A DNA stretch of 64,000 nucleotides from CAVTOA01 sp963736285. GTDB lineage: Bacteria; Actinomycetota; Actinomycetes; Mycobacteriales; QHCE01. Both the position numbers and the translations under genes were made by a program. Each line of letters opens with the position of its first letter. The first letter of the stretch is position 1. Positions 42,788 to 51,238 of this stretch are shown in pieces. The stretch covers positions 682,001 through 746,000 of the forward strand of contig CAVTOA010000003.1 in NCBI GenBank assembly GCA_963736285.1. The letters run 5' to 3'. The notes under the pieces are model-generated. The model was not told where the DNA came from. It worked only from the letters and a program-made list of their open reading frames with translations, and ran no database searches.

Positions 42788-43750
42788 TCAGATGAGTCCA
42801 TATTGGAGTATTCGGACCGTTACTAACGATGCCAACACCAACCCCACGCAGGCCATTCCGGCGACCTGTATTGCGGTTCGTGATTTGCCGGGAGGCGCAT
42901 AAGCCAAAATCGCACCCACCGCACCTCCAGTGATGAGGCCACCGACATGGCCGAGAACGCTAATATTCGGCACGAAAAAGCCAAAGACGAGGTTGAGCAC
43001 GAGCAGCGCCACAATCGCGCGCACGTCTGTTTTCATCACTTTGAAGAAAAAGAAAAGCGCGGCGAGCAGTCCAAAGACCGACGCGGATGCACCTCCCGGG
43101 TAAGCACCTGGGGAGCGGAACAAAAACTCAGCGACAGCGCCGCCAACGCCGGAGAGCAGGTATAGGGCAAGAAAACGCCATCGCCCCAATAGTTCTTCGC
43201 AATAGCGCCCGAGCAGCCACAGCGCATACATGTTGAGCGCTAAGTGGACAACTCCATAGTGGACGAACCCAGCAGTGACTAGGCGCCACAATTGGCCGCC
43301 GGCGATTCCGCCACCAATAGAGCCATCAGAATAAACCTCAGCAGTGGTGGCTGCGGTCCAGCGAGCTACATCGGTCACTCCGCCTGAGAGCAACAACTGC
43401 CCGACCTGGCTGGACGCCACCTGCCCGCTCACGACCGCAACCAACGCGGACAGCAACCAGACAGCGACATTAATGCCGATCAGCACGTTTGTGACCGTTC
43501 CGAGGGCTCCCCGCGGCTCACCACCGAACTGGGTGGCTGCTACACGCGTCGCCCGCTTGCCCTCCCGCACACAATCAGGGCATTGGAAACCTACCGCCGC
43601 CGTGTTCATGCAGTCGGGGCAGATCGGCCGACCACATCGGGTACAGGAGACCCACGTCTCGCGGTCGGGATGCCGATAGCAGACCGGTCCAGACTGCTCA
43701 CCCGATTCATCTGGGGTGGAAGCAGCCTGCTCCGATCCGCCATCAGTCAC
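42788..43750 (-). CDS. Rhomboid-family intramembrane serine protease with N-terminal zinc-binding motif
   Basis: A 320-residue protein. Residues 20-65 contain CYRHPDRETWVSCTRCGRPICPDCMNTAAVGFQCPDC, a B-box-like zinc ribbon common in actinobacterial rhomboids. The membrane domain has six or seven helices with HLALNMYALWLLG, GGASASVFGLLAA (catalytic Ser in GxS) and VLGHVGGLITG (catalytic His). It cleaves membrane proteins within the bilayer; substrates are unknown. Placed between the thiolase and cyclophilin genes as in other actinomycetes near crgA. Confidence 0.92.
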   Translation of the reverse strand: MTDGGSEQAASTPDESGEQSGPVCYRHPDRETWVSCTRCGRPICPDCMNTAAVGFQCPDCVREGKRATRVAATQFGGEPRGALGTVTNVLIGINVAVWLLSALVAVVSGQVASSQVGQLLLSGGVTDVARWTAATTAEVYSDGSIGGGIAGGQLWRLVTAGFVHYGVVHLALNMYALWLLGRYCEELLGRWRFLALYLLSGVGGAVAEFLFRSPGAYPGGASASVFGLLAALFFFFKVMKTDVRAIVALLVLNLVFGFFVPNISVLGHVGGLITGGAVGAILAYAPPGKSRTAIQVAGMACVGLVLASLVTVRILQYGLI

Positions 43751-43789
43751 GCTATTCTCCGCAGCTTCGCCACTTCACAATACAAGCAG

Positions 43790-44278
43790 TCATGCTGGCT
43801 TGCGCTCGATGGTGACCGAATTGACCGTCACATCGACTGCTGGTTTGTCTTGAGCGCCCGTCTTGGTGGCCGCGATCTCGTCGACTACTTTACGGCTAGC
43901 CTCATCAGCGACCTCGCCAAAAATCGTGTGCTTATTGGTCAGCCAGTCCGTGGCCACAACCGTGATAAAAAACTGGGACCCATTGGTGCCAGGGCCTGCA
44001 TTTGCCATAGCAAGCAGATACGGCTTGGTGAATGCGAGGTCCGGGTGAAACTCATCCTCGAACGTGTATCCAGGACCGCCACGGCCAGTGCCAGTCGGGT
44101 CTCCACCTTGAATCATGAAATTGCTGATTACCCGGTGGAAGATGGTGCCGTCGTAAAACTTCTTGTCTTCTGCCAGCTCCACGAAGTTGCGCACAGTCTT
44201 CGGAGCATGGTTCGGATAGAGCTTGAGACTCACCGGACCAAAATTTGTCTGCAAAGTGGCGTAAAGATCGTCGGCCAC
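43790..44278 (-). CDS. Cyclophilin-type peptidyl-prolyl cis-trans isomerase
   Basis: About 162 residues. FHRVISNFMIQGGDPTGTGRGGPGYTFEDE, NGSQFFI and HTIFGEV are the cyclophilin active-site segments, with the catalytic Arg in FHRV. No signal peptide, so cytosolic, like PpiA. GTG 44278 is selected because GGAG lies 8 bases upstream and homology begins there; the frame open to 44461 overlaps the divergent gene and is not family-like. Confidence 0.95.
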   Translation of the reverse strand: MADDLYATLQTNFGPVSLKLYPNHAPKTVRNFVELAEDKKFYDGTIFHRVISNFMIQGGDPTGTGRGGPGYTFEDEFHPDLAFTKPYLLAMANAGPGTNGSQFFITVVATDWLTNKHTIFGEVADEASRKVVDEIAATKTGAQDKPAVDVTVNSVTIERKPA

Positions 44279-44405
44279 GGGGTACTCCGTTTCTGAAAGA
44301 GTGAAAAAACCATCGGATGCTGTTTTCTCATCCTGCCACGGTGGTTTAGCGCGACAAAAAAGGGCAAGATGTCCGGTTATACGAGATATCAATGAGGGGG
44401 CGAGT

Positions 44406-45251
44406 GTGGTGTTCCGCCGGAAAGAATCGTCTAAGTCTGCCAACTCTTCGGGAAGGCACAACCGAAAAGGTGCGGGCGAGGAGCCGTCGGCCGGCGTTCA
44501 CTTGCGCATCGCGGCCACAGAAACAGCTCGAGCTGCGTCCATCGCCGCTGACAATGCGCGCGAGACTCTCGCCGAGAGGCTCCAGGCAGCTAAGTCGGCT
44601 GCAAACGACAAAATGACACAGAAGCGGGCGATCGCTAAGAAAGCAAAGAAGAAGGCCCAAATCAAAACCAAACAAAAAAAGGAAGCGGCGCGTCAGGATG
44701 CTGTCGACGCGCTCACTCCGCTGATGTCCGCGGTGATGGCCGCGAGTGAGGGTGGCAAAAAGATGCTCAACAAGGCCGGCAAAAATTCTCGCAAAATGCG
44801 CAAGGAAGCTAAATTGCGTGCCCAGGATGTTTCCCGGGCGGTGCGAGGAGAGCGACGCCGGCGCTGGCCGTTGCTGTTTGGAGCATTCGCCGCCGGCGCA
44901 GCCGTCGGTGCAATGGGTAGCCTCATGATGCGCCGTGCTCGGGAGCTCGATTGGCAAGAATTCGACCTTCGCGAACAGGCAATGGCCGCACGGGACCGGT
45001 TTACCAATGCCGCCGGCATGGTGCGCGACAGAGCCAGCACCGCAACCGGCGCCGTCCGCGGAAAAGCCAGCGAGCTGACCGGGACGATGAAAGACAAAGC
45101 GAACTCAGCGCGGAAGTCAGGGCAAGAAAACGCGGATCCCAAGCCAACGTCGAGCAAGGCTTCAGATTCTGTGAAAGACAATGCTGGGAAAGGCACGACA
45201 GATCTCAAGGAACGAGCCAGCGCTAGCGGTAATGGACGATCTGGCCGCTAG
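44406..45251 (+). CDS. Membrane-anchored helical protein (YtxH/apolipoprotein-like)
   Basis: About 281 residues, very rich in Ala, Lys, Arg and Glu. A long basic helical region (RAIAKKAKKKAQIKTKQKKEAA) precedes one membrane segment (WPLLFGAFAAGAAVGAMGSL) and a second amphipathic helical part (ARDRFTNAAGMVRDRASTATGAVRGKASELTG) with an 11-residue-like rhythm, then a Ser/Lys-rich tail. GTG 44406 follows GAGGGG by seven bases; the open frame from 44301 overlaps the cyclophilin promoter region. No enzymatic motif. Similar proteins lie near this locus in actinomycetes; function unknown. Confidence 0.7.
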   Translation: MVFRRKESSKSANSSGRHNRKGAGEEPSAGVHLRIAATETARAASIAADNARETLAERLQAAKSAANDKMTQKRAIAKKAKKKAQIKTKQKKEAARQDAVDALTPLMSAVMAASEGGKKMLNKAGKNSRKMRKEAKLRAQDVSRAVRGERRRRWPLLFGAFAAGAAVGAMGSLMMRRARELDWQEFDLREQAMAARDRFTNAAGMVRDRASTATGAVRGKASELTGTMKDKANSARKSGQENADPKPTSSKASDSVKDNAGKGTTDLKERASASGNGRSGR

Positions 45252-45384
45252 CCGCACCATCGCGGCTTAGATCGCCACACGTGGTAGCGCTCCTTTTCAG
45301 ATGGCTGGGAGGGGCGCCACCACCTTTGTGGCTGAGGAATGGAGCACGCTCAGCTCGTCTAACTCTGTCCCTGTCCGAAGAAAA

Positions 45385-46551
45385 TTATCCAAGAGCGTGG
45401 GCAAACCCCAGTTCGCGGGCGATCACCGCACGTTGTGTTTCGTTAGTGCCCTCGCCTATTTCGAGGATTTTGGCGTCTCGCCACATGCGGGCCACCGGAA
45501 ACTCATTCATGAATCCGTATCCACCATGAATCTGGGTGGCGTCTCGCGCGTTGCACACAGCGGCATCCGCGGCATGCAGTTTGGCCACCGCGGCCTGCTT
45601 TTTGACCGGCTGACCAACCGCGATGCGTGCAGCCGCGTCATAGTAGGCCAGCCGGGCAGTATGCGCGCGCACCTCCATGTCGGCAAGCATGAATGCGACC
45701 GACTGGTTGGCACCGATAGGCCGACCAAACGCCTCGCGCTGCTGCGCATACCGCACTGACTCATCAAGACATCCCTGGGCCAAACCCGTGGCCACCGCGG
45801 CCAGCGCCACCCGGCCGTCGTCAAGGGTCTGCAAAAACTGCGCGTAGCCGCGCCCGATCTGGCCCAGCAGATTGTCGCGAGGAACTCGGCAGTTGGAAAA
45901 AGACAGCTCATGCGTGTCGGCGGCTCGCCAGCCGACCTTGGAATATTCCTTGCCCACCGTGAGTCCCGGTGTGCCCGCAGGGACCATAATCGCCGAAATT
46001 TCCGAGTGGCCAGCCTCGTCGGCGCCAGTGACCGCGGTAATGGTGATCAAGCCAGTAATGTCAGTGCCGGAGTTGGTAATAAAGGCCTTACTGCCATTAA
46101 TGACCCATTCATCGCCATCCAGCACGGCCCGGGTGCGAGTCGCACCCGCGTCGGTGCCACCACCCGGTTCCGTCAAGCCAAACGCACCCAGCATCTCGCC
46201 AGAGCACAGCTTGGGCAGCCATTGACGTTTCTGCTGTTCCGTGCCGAATCGATAGAGGGGGACGGCAGAGAGCCCGACCGCGACTTCCAGCGTCACCGCA
46301 ATCGACGAGTCCACTTTGGCCAGTTCTTCCAACACGATGGTAAAAGCCAAAAAGTCGCCACCAGATCCGCCGTACTCCTCGGGAATAGTCAGGCCAAACA
46401 CCCCAAGCTCCGCCAGCTCCGAGATGAGCTTGTACGGAAATTCGCCGCGCTCGTAATAGTCGCCGATGACAGGTGCGACCTGATCATGGGTAAATTCGCG
46501 TACTGCCCGTGCCAGCGCTCGATGTTCTTCGGATAGTCCAAAGTCGACCAT
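45385..46551 (-). CDS. Acyl-CoA dehydrogenase
   Basis: A 388-residue flavin enzyme oxidising an acyl-CoA to enoyl-CoA. GLTEPGGGTDAGATRTRA, INGSKAFITN, QREAFGRPIGANQSV and QIHGGYGFMNEFPV are diagnostic; the likely catalytic base is Glu367 in GEGTNE (short/medium-chain placement). By context (carboxyltransferase, biotin carboxylase, HMG-CoA lyase) it could be an isovaleryl- or branched acyl-CoA dehydrogenase. A perfect AAGGAGG precedes ATG 46551, 18 bases after the decayed carboxyltransferase gene. Confidence 0.93.
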   Translation of the reverse strand: MVDFGLSEEHRALARAVREFTHDQVAPVIGDYYERGEFPYKLISELAELGVFGLTIPEEYGGSGGDFLAFTIVLEELAKVDSSIAVTLEVAVGLSAVPLYRFGTEQQKRQWLPKLCSGEMLGAFGLTEPGGGTDAGATRTRAVLDGDEWVINGSKAFITNSGTDITGLITITAVTGADEAGHSEISAIMVPAGTPGLTVGKEYSKVGWRAADTHELSFSNCRVPRDNLLGQIGRGYAQFLQTLDDGRVALAAVATGLAQGCLDESVRYAQQREAFGRPIGANQSVAFMLADMEVRAHTARLAYYDAAARIAVGQPVKKQAAVAKLHAADAAVCNARDATQIHGGYGFMNEFPVARMWRDAKILEIGEGTNETQRAVIARELGFAHALG

Positions 46552-46569
46552 CTTGCCTCCTTATGCTGA

Positions 46570-48103
46570 CTAAACCGGTGTTACACCGTGACGACGGTCG
46601 GAAAACCGTCGTTCTTTTCGAGTCGCGACCGCAAACCGTCTGACGAGCTCATTGCGTAGCTCTTCTGGCCGCACGATCGTGTCGACGACGAGCTCGCTGC
46701 CAAGCCGCACGATGTCGATGTCAGCCTCGTACTCATCTCGCTTATCTTGCACAAACGCCGCACGTTCTTCGGCATCTGCGATGCCAGCGATCTTGTTCGC
46801 ATAGACGGCTTGCACCGCCGCCTCGGCGCCCATGACCGCGATCGAAGCGGTCGGCAGGGCGATGGTCGCGTCCGGCTCGAAACCCGGGCCGGCCATCGCA
46901 TACAGGCCAGCCCCGTACGCTTTTCGCAGCACCACGCAGATCTTGGGCACCGTCGCCTCGCTCACGGCGGTGATGAGCTTCGCGCCATGCCGGATGATGC
47001 CTTGCCGCTCCACCGCCGCACCCACCATAAATCCGGGAACATCGGCCAGAAAAAGCAACGGAACATTGAACGCATCGCAGAGTTGAATGAACCGGCTGGC
47101 CTTGTCGGCCGAGTCGACGAAGAGCACCCCGCCTTTGAACAGCGAGTTATTCGCCACCACACCATCGGACGTCCATCGAGCCGCGCAAATCCGATAGTCA
47201 CTTCTTTCGCCCAGCGCGCATGCAGCTCAAAAAAACTGTCAGCGTCGACTAGGCCGTCGATGTAGCGCCGTACATCGAAGGCTTGACGCTCATTGGGGGG
47301 AACTAATGCGGTCAGGTCGACACGATGCGGCTCAATCGCCGAAGTGACCGGGGGTTCTTCCCGCCAACTACTGGGCAGATAGGACAGATACGACGTACTG
47401 TCGCGAGGGCTTCGTCTTCGGTCTTGGCGAGCACATGTCCACAGCCGGACTGTTCACAATGGACCTTGCACCCCCCATCTCCTCGAGGGTGGTCTTCTCC
47501 CCGGTGACCATCTCGACCATGCGGGGGCTACCCAGATACATAGAAGCATTGCCTTCGACCATCACCACAAGGTCGGCAAAATGCGGGTATATACGCACCG
47601 CCCGCCGCACTTGGTCCACAAAGGACACATATCTGGGGAATCGACCAGAAGCGCGCACCTGGTTCTAAAAGATGTTTCCCGCACCGCGACGGCCAGGGAA
47701 CATCTCTACCTGATCGGTGATTCGCGCCCCGGCAGAGTCGACCAGATAAATCATAGGAAGACCGGATCAATAGGCCCTTTCGATGATCCGAATTATTTTC
47801 TCGACAGTGCGAGCCCCCACGAACCGGCTTTTACCGTGGAGTCGTTGGCCATGAGGCACACAGGGCGACCGTCGATCGTTGCGGTACCCGTGATCACCCC
47901 GTCAGCGGGCAAGCCGTCCGCGTTGACGTTGGCGAATGCCCCGTCCTCCACAAAAGAATGGGGGTCGGCCAACGCGCGATGCGGTCGCGAGCAAATAGCT
48001 TGCCACGAGAGGCATTCGCGGCCTGATACTTCTCCGCGCCTCCACCCTCGATGCGTTTCCGCAGGTCGACGAGGTTCTGGCGGTCTTTTGGCTCCAGCGA
48101 CAT
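46570..48103 (-). pseudogene. Acyl-CoA carboxylase beta (carboxyltransferase), decayed; methylcrotonyl-CoA type
   Basis: Fragments in all three frames together make one carboxyltransferase of about 515 residues, starting MSLEPKDRQNLVDLRKRIEGGGAE at 48103 and ending at 46570. The largest open piece (from 47160) holds GGVLFVDSADKASRFIQLCD, FLADVPGFMVG and IIRHGAKLITAV. Earlier pieces hold KAGSWGARTVEKIIRI, MIYLVDSAGARITDQVEMF, GPSAAGGAYIPAF and EKTTLEEMGGA. I count two in-frame stops (TGA near 47767 where Arg is expected, TAG near 47667 where Tyr is expected) and about seven one-base shifts between 47160 and 47980. It cannot make a working subunit as read. Confidence 0.85.
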
Positions 48104-48171
48104 GACACCCCCGACGAACACCCACAGGGCACAACCCTGAACGATCGTTAGGCTAGCTCATAGATGACGTT

Positions 48172-48390
48172 TCAGCAGGAAACATGCGGGAACAGCGGAA
48201 TTTTGATCACCGAATGGAGATATGGCGTGCCTTGGGTGTGGCCCGTTCCGATTCCACTCCACAACATGCGGACGGCTAAGCGATAGTGGGTCTGACGCCA
48301 CCGACGATTCTCCGCCTCGAACTCGTCCATCGCGCGAACGAGCGCGTTGTGATTTCATCGCCTTGTAGCCCTCAAGATTGAATTGCGCTA
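48172..48390 (-). pseudogene. C-terminal remnant of a tryptophan 2,3-dioxygenase-like gene
   Basis: The minus strand reads AQFNLEGYKAMKSQR, then, after a one-base shift, LVRAMDEFEAENRRWRQTHY followed by RLAVRMLW...GTGHTQGTPYL...LFPHV and a stop at 48172. The W-R-x-x-H-Y spacing, GT(Q)GTP and terminal LFP resemble the end of heme-dependent tryptophan dioxygenase-like proteins. The upstream part is cut by the IS; beyond it only about ten codons (LEEMLNVL, near 49632-49655) continue the frame, so most of the gene is gone. Confidence 0.5.
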
Positions 48391-49629
48391 GTAGAGTGTC
48401 GCCGCTAACGTTTGGGGTATAGGTGTCGTAGGCGGGTGCGGGCGTCTTCGGTGGTGAAGTGCCACTGGACTTGACGCTGGTCGGCGTTGACGGCGTTCTG
48501 CCAGGCGGCCAGTTCGGTGTTGAGTATGTCGAGGTCGTCGATGCGGCGGTCGAGGCATTGGCGGGTGAGTGCGGACAGTTCGATCTCGGCGATGTTGAGC
48601 CAGGAGCCGTGTTTGGGGGTGTGGTGGATCTCCAGCCGTTGGGCCAGTGCGCGAAGGCCTTGGCCGGTTCGAAGGCCTCGTAGAGCGATCCGGTGGTGTG
48701 GGTGTTGAGGTTGTCCATCACCAGCACGACTTTCTCGCGTCGGGGTAGTCGAGGGTCAGCAGGTGCTCGACCTCGTGTGCCCAGTCGATCCGGGTGCGCT
48801 GTGGGCGGGCGATGACGCGCCGCCTGCCGGCCAGGGGCTCGACCCACACGAAGATCGAGCAGGTCCCGTGCCGCACGTACTCGGAGTCTTCTTGCGGTCC
48901 CGGCCCGGTGCGGCTGGGATCGGGTCGCGGGCATCCGCGAGGAGCTGGTAGGGCTTCTCGTCCATGCACACCACCGGCACTGCCGCATCGTGGGGGCGGG
49001 CGTAGACGTCCAGAACGTCCTCCATCCGGGCGGCGAACTCGCCGTTGGCGTTCGGTGGGATGGTCCAGCACTTCTTCAGATGAGGGCGAAGTTCCGTTTT
49101 TTTAACACCCGGCCGATAGTGGAGTGGTCCAGATCGGGGATGCCCTCGATCAAGCGCGACGTGCTTCTCCAGCAGCCGCAGGACCACCGGGCGTGCCCGG
49201 CCGGCGGAACCGAGCACGCCAACGCGATCAGCCGGGCCTCGACCTCACCGGTCACCGGCGAGGACACCGGCGGCTGCGCCGCTGCTTGCGGCCGACCGTG
49301 GCCCAAATATCGCCGCCGGTCTCGGCGAACCGCTTGGCGACCAGCCGCAGCGTCTCGCCCGAGACCCCGAGCCGGGCAGCGATCACCTCCTTGGGATCGA
49401 CATCGCCCACCGAGGTGTCCAAAGCGAGCAGCACCTGCGCCCGCCTGATCATCGAGGCCGGATGCACCCCGGTCGTGCTCACACGGACCAGCTGTTCACG
49501 ATCGGCCGCGGTCAAGGTGACCGGCCGCTTCTTCTGCGACCCATGACGTCCTGACTGGCAGAGGGAAGGAGGATCTGCCGAAACCACCCTCCCAACCAGA
49601 CACACAAGAACTAAGCAGCGACACGCTAC
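48391..49629 (-). mobile_element. IS630-family insertion sequence
   Basis: A 1239-bp element. The left end GTAGAGTGTCGCCGCT (48391) and the reverse complement of the right end, GTAGCGTGTCGCTGCT (49629), form imperfect terminal inverted repeats. Both ends are flanked by TA (48389-48390 and 49630-49631), the TA target duplication expected of IS630/Tc1-mariner elements, here inside CTAG. It carries one transposase gene, which is broken. Joining the flanks across one TA gives a continuous short reading frame, supporting the exact boundaries. Confidence 0.85.
48405..49544 (-). pseudogene. IS630-family transposase, frameshifted
   Basis: Pieces in all three frames build a typical ~370-residue IS630 transposase: an N-terminal helix-turn-helix (VTLTAADREQLVRVSTTG, IAARLGVSGETLRLVAKRFAE), then the DDE catalytic domain with VVCMDEKPYQLLAD, VLVMDNLNTHTTGSLYEAF and HTPKHGSWLNIAEIE, ending HLYPKR at 48405. 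At least five one-base shifts separate the pieces (for example near 49530, 49290, 49150, 48900 and 48730), so no active protein is expected. The start at ATG 49544 is inferred from homology. Confidence 0.8.
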
Positions 49630-49678
49630 TAGCACATTGAGCATTTCTTCGAGGGTCCTGCGTCATAGTAAGCACAAA

Positions 49679-49712
49679 AAGTGCCCGCCCACGGCAATAT
49701 GGGCGGGCACTT
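49679..49712 (-). terminator. Rho-independent terminator of dps
   Basis: Perfect 13-bp stem (AAGTGCCCGCCCA 49679-49691 with TGGGCGGGCACTT 49700-49712), 8-base loop, followed on the minus strand by TTT directly after the stem's final TT. It lies ten bases after the dps stop and also shields the IS/remnant region from dps transcription. Confidence 0.88.
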
Positions 49713-49721
49713 AAGCACAAA

Positions 49722-50189
49722 TTAGAGCTGCGCTTGGAACATCCAATGCTGCTTTTCCAGCTCCTGCGTCACGGCGATCAGGAGATCTTGCGTTACACGG
49801 TCCGATTTTTCGGTAGTTTCTATCCGCCCACGGAAACGTCGAGCAATTCCGGCGAGCAACTTCACCATTCCGTCCACAACTGCAACATCTTTCAAGTAAC
49901 CGTCAGAAAACTGCATCGCGTCCGCATTGTCGGCGACCGTTTTGGCCCGCCCATCCGGATTTACCCCAATGGCGATCGCTCGCTCCGCCAGCACATCCAT
50001 GTGTTCACGTGCCAGCGCGACCACCTCATCGAGTTGCAGATGAATCGAACGGAAGTGTGAACCAGCCAAGTTCCAATGCGCTTGCTTCGCTTGCAGAGAC
50101 AGGTCAATGAGATCTACCAGTGAACCCTGCAGCGCATCCCCGGTTGCTTTCTGGTCCTGTTGTGACAGCGTGCTAGAGATTCCACTCAC
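49722..50189 (-). CDS. dps: Dps/ferritin-like DNA-protection protein
   Basis: A 155-residue ferritin-fold protein. The ferroxidase motif of Dps is present at the dimer interface: KQAHWNLAGSHFRSIHLQLDEVV...REHMDVLAERAIAIG, with His, Asp and Glu ligands. It oxidises and stores iron and may bind DNA under oxidative or starvation stress. The N-terminus is short and not strongly basic, so DNA binding is less certain. Own terminator downstream. It lies between the HMG-CoA lyase gene and the decayed carboxyltransferase gene. Confidence 0.93.
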   Translation of the reverse strand: MSGISSTLSQQDQKATGDALQGSLVDLIDLSLQAKQAHWNLAGSHFRSIHLQLDEVVALAREHMDVLAERAIAIGVNPDGRAKTVADNADAMQFSDGYLKDVAVVDGMVKLLAGIARRFRGRIETTEKSDRVTQDLLIAVTQELEKQHWMFQAQL

Positions 50190-50231
50190 GAGCCAGCTCC
50201 CTCCAAGCTTTCTTTCTCTTACGGTCGAGTT

Positions 50232-51179
50232 CTACCCCTCACTGCGTGCCGTGTATCGCCGTGACCGTGGCCCCGCCCTCAACACGCCACTTGTGAGCCT
50301 CCGCCCCACTATGCGCTCAGCCAGCTTGGCTACGTTGATCAACGCGGCCAAGTCAACGCCGGTGTCAATGCCCATGTCCTCCAGCATGTGCACTACTTCC
50401 TCTGTCGCCACATTGCCGGACGCGCCGGGCGCGTAGGGGCAACCGCCCAGACCACCAACACTGGCGTCGAATTCGGTGATGCCCAACTGCAAGGCGGTCA
50501 AAACATTTGCCAACGCCGCACCACGAGTGTCGTGAAAATGCAGCAGGATCGGGATGTTTGGCTGTCGCGAGCGAACCGCGTCCACGAGCTCTAGCACCCG
50601 TCGCGGAGTAGCCATACCGGTCGTGTCACCAAATGCCACTCGATCAGCACCATCGGCTATCACACGATCCACTATGGACACCACTCGTGCGGGCGCGATG
50701 TCTCCCTCAAAAGGACAACCGAACGCGGTGGCAATAATTACCTCGACATGTGCACCCACGTGGTGCGGTTCTGGGATGAGAGCTGCGATCTCGTCCAAGG
50801 ATTGCGCGGTGGACCGGCGAACATTGGCACGGTTATGCGTGTCCGAAGCAGACACAACGACCTCGATGTCTCCGAACCCGGCAGCCAAAGCCCGCTGCCC
50901 GCCTCGAAGGTTGGGCACCAATGCCGAGTACCGCACCTGGCTATTCCGGGAAAGCCCCGCCCACACTTGCTCCGCATCGGCCATCTGCGGCATTGCTCGA
51001 GGATGCACAAAACTGACCGTCTCAATGCGACGGAGACCCGTCTGTGACAACGCGTCGATCAGTTCGATTTTGTCCCGGGTCGAGACAGGATCCTCATTTT
51101 GTAGGCCGTCTCGGGGCGAGACCTCGCGCAACGAGACAGTCGAAGGCAGGTCACGAAGGCTCAGATAACCAGCGCTCAT
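50232..51179 (-). CDS. Hydroxymethylglutaryl-CoA lyase
   Basis: A 315-residue DRE-TIM metallolyase cleaving HMG-CoA to acetoacetate and acetyl-CoA, the last step of leucine catabolism. SLREVSPRDGLQNE carries the catalytic Arg and metal Asp, ILLHFHDTRGAALAN the metal His residues, and VGGLGGCPYAPGASGN the signature loop with the active-site Cys. ATG 51179 is 59 bases after the biotin carboxylase stop; co-transcription is likely. The C-terminus is slightly extended and basic. Confidence 0.93.
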   Translation of the reverse strand: MSAGYLSLRDLPSTVSLREVSPRDGLQNEDPVSTRDKIELIDALSQTGLRRIETVSFVHPRAMPQMADAEQVWAGLSRNSQVRYSALVPNLRGGQRALAAGFGDIEVVVSASDTHNRANVRRSTAQSLDEIAALIPEPHHVGAHVEVIIATAFGCPFEGDIAPARVVSIVDRVIADGADRVAFGDTTGMATPRRVLELVDAVRSRQPNIPILLHFHDTRGAALANVLTALQLGITEFDASVGGLGGCPYAPGASGNVATEEVVHMLEDMGIDTGVDLAALINVAKLAERIVGRRLTSGVLRAGPRSRRYTARSEG

Positions 51180-51238
51180 ATACCAAGCATGGACGCTTTA
51201 CCCGCAATCGTCGACCTACCAGTCGGGAAAGGCGTTCG

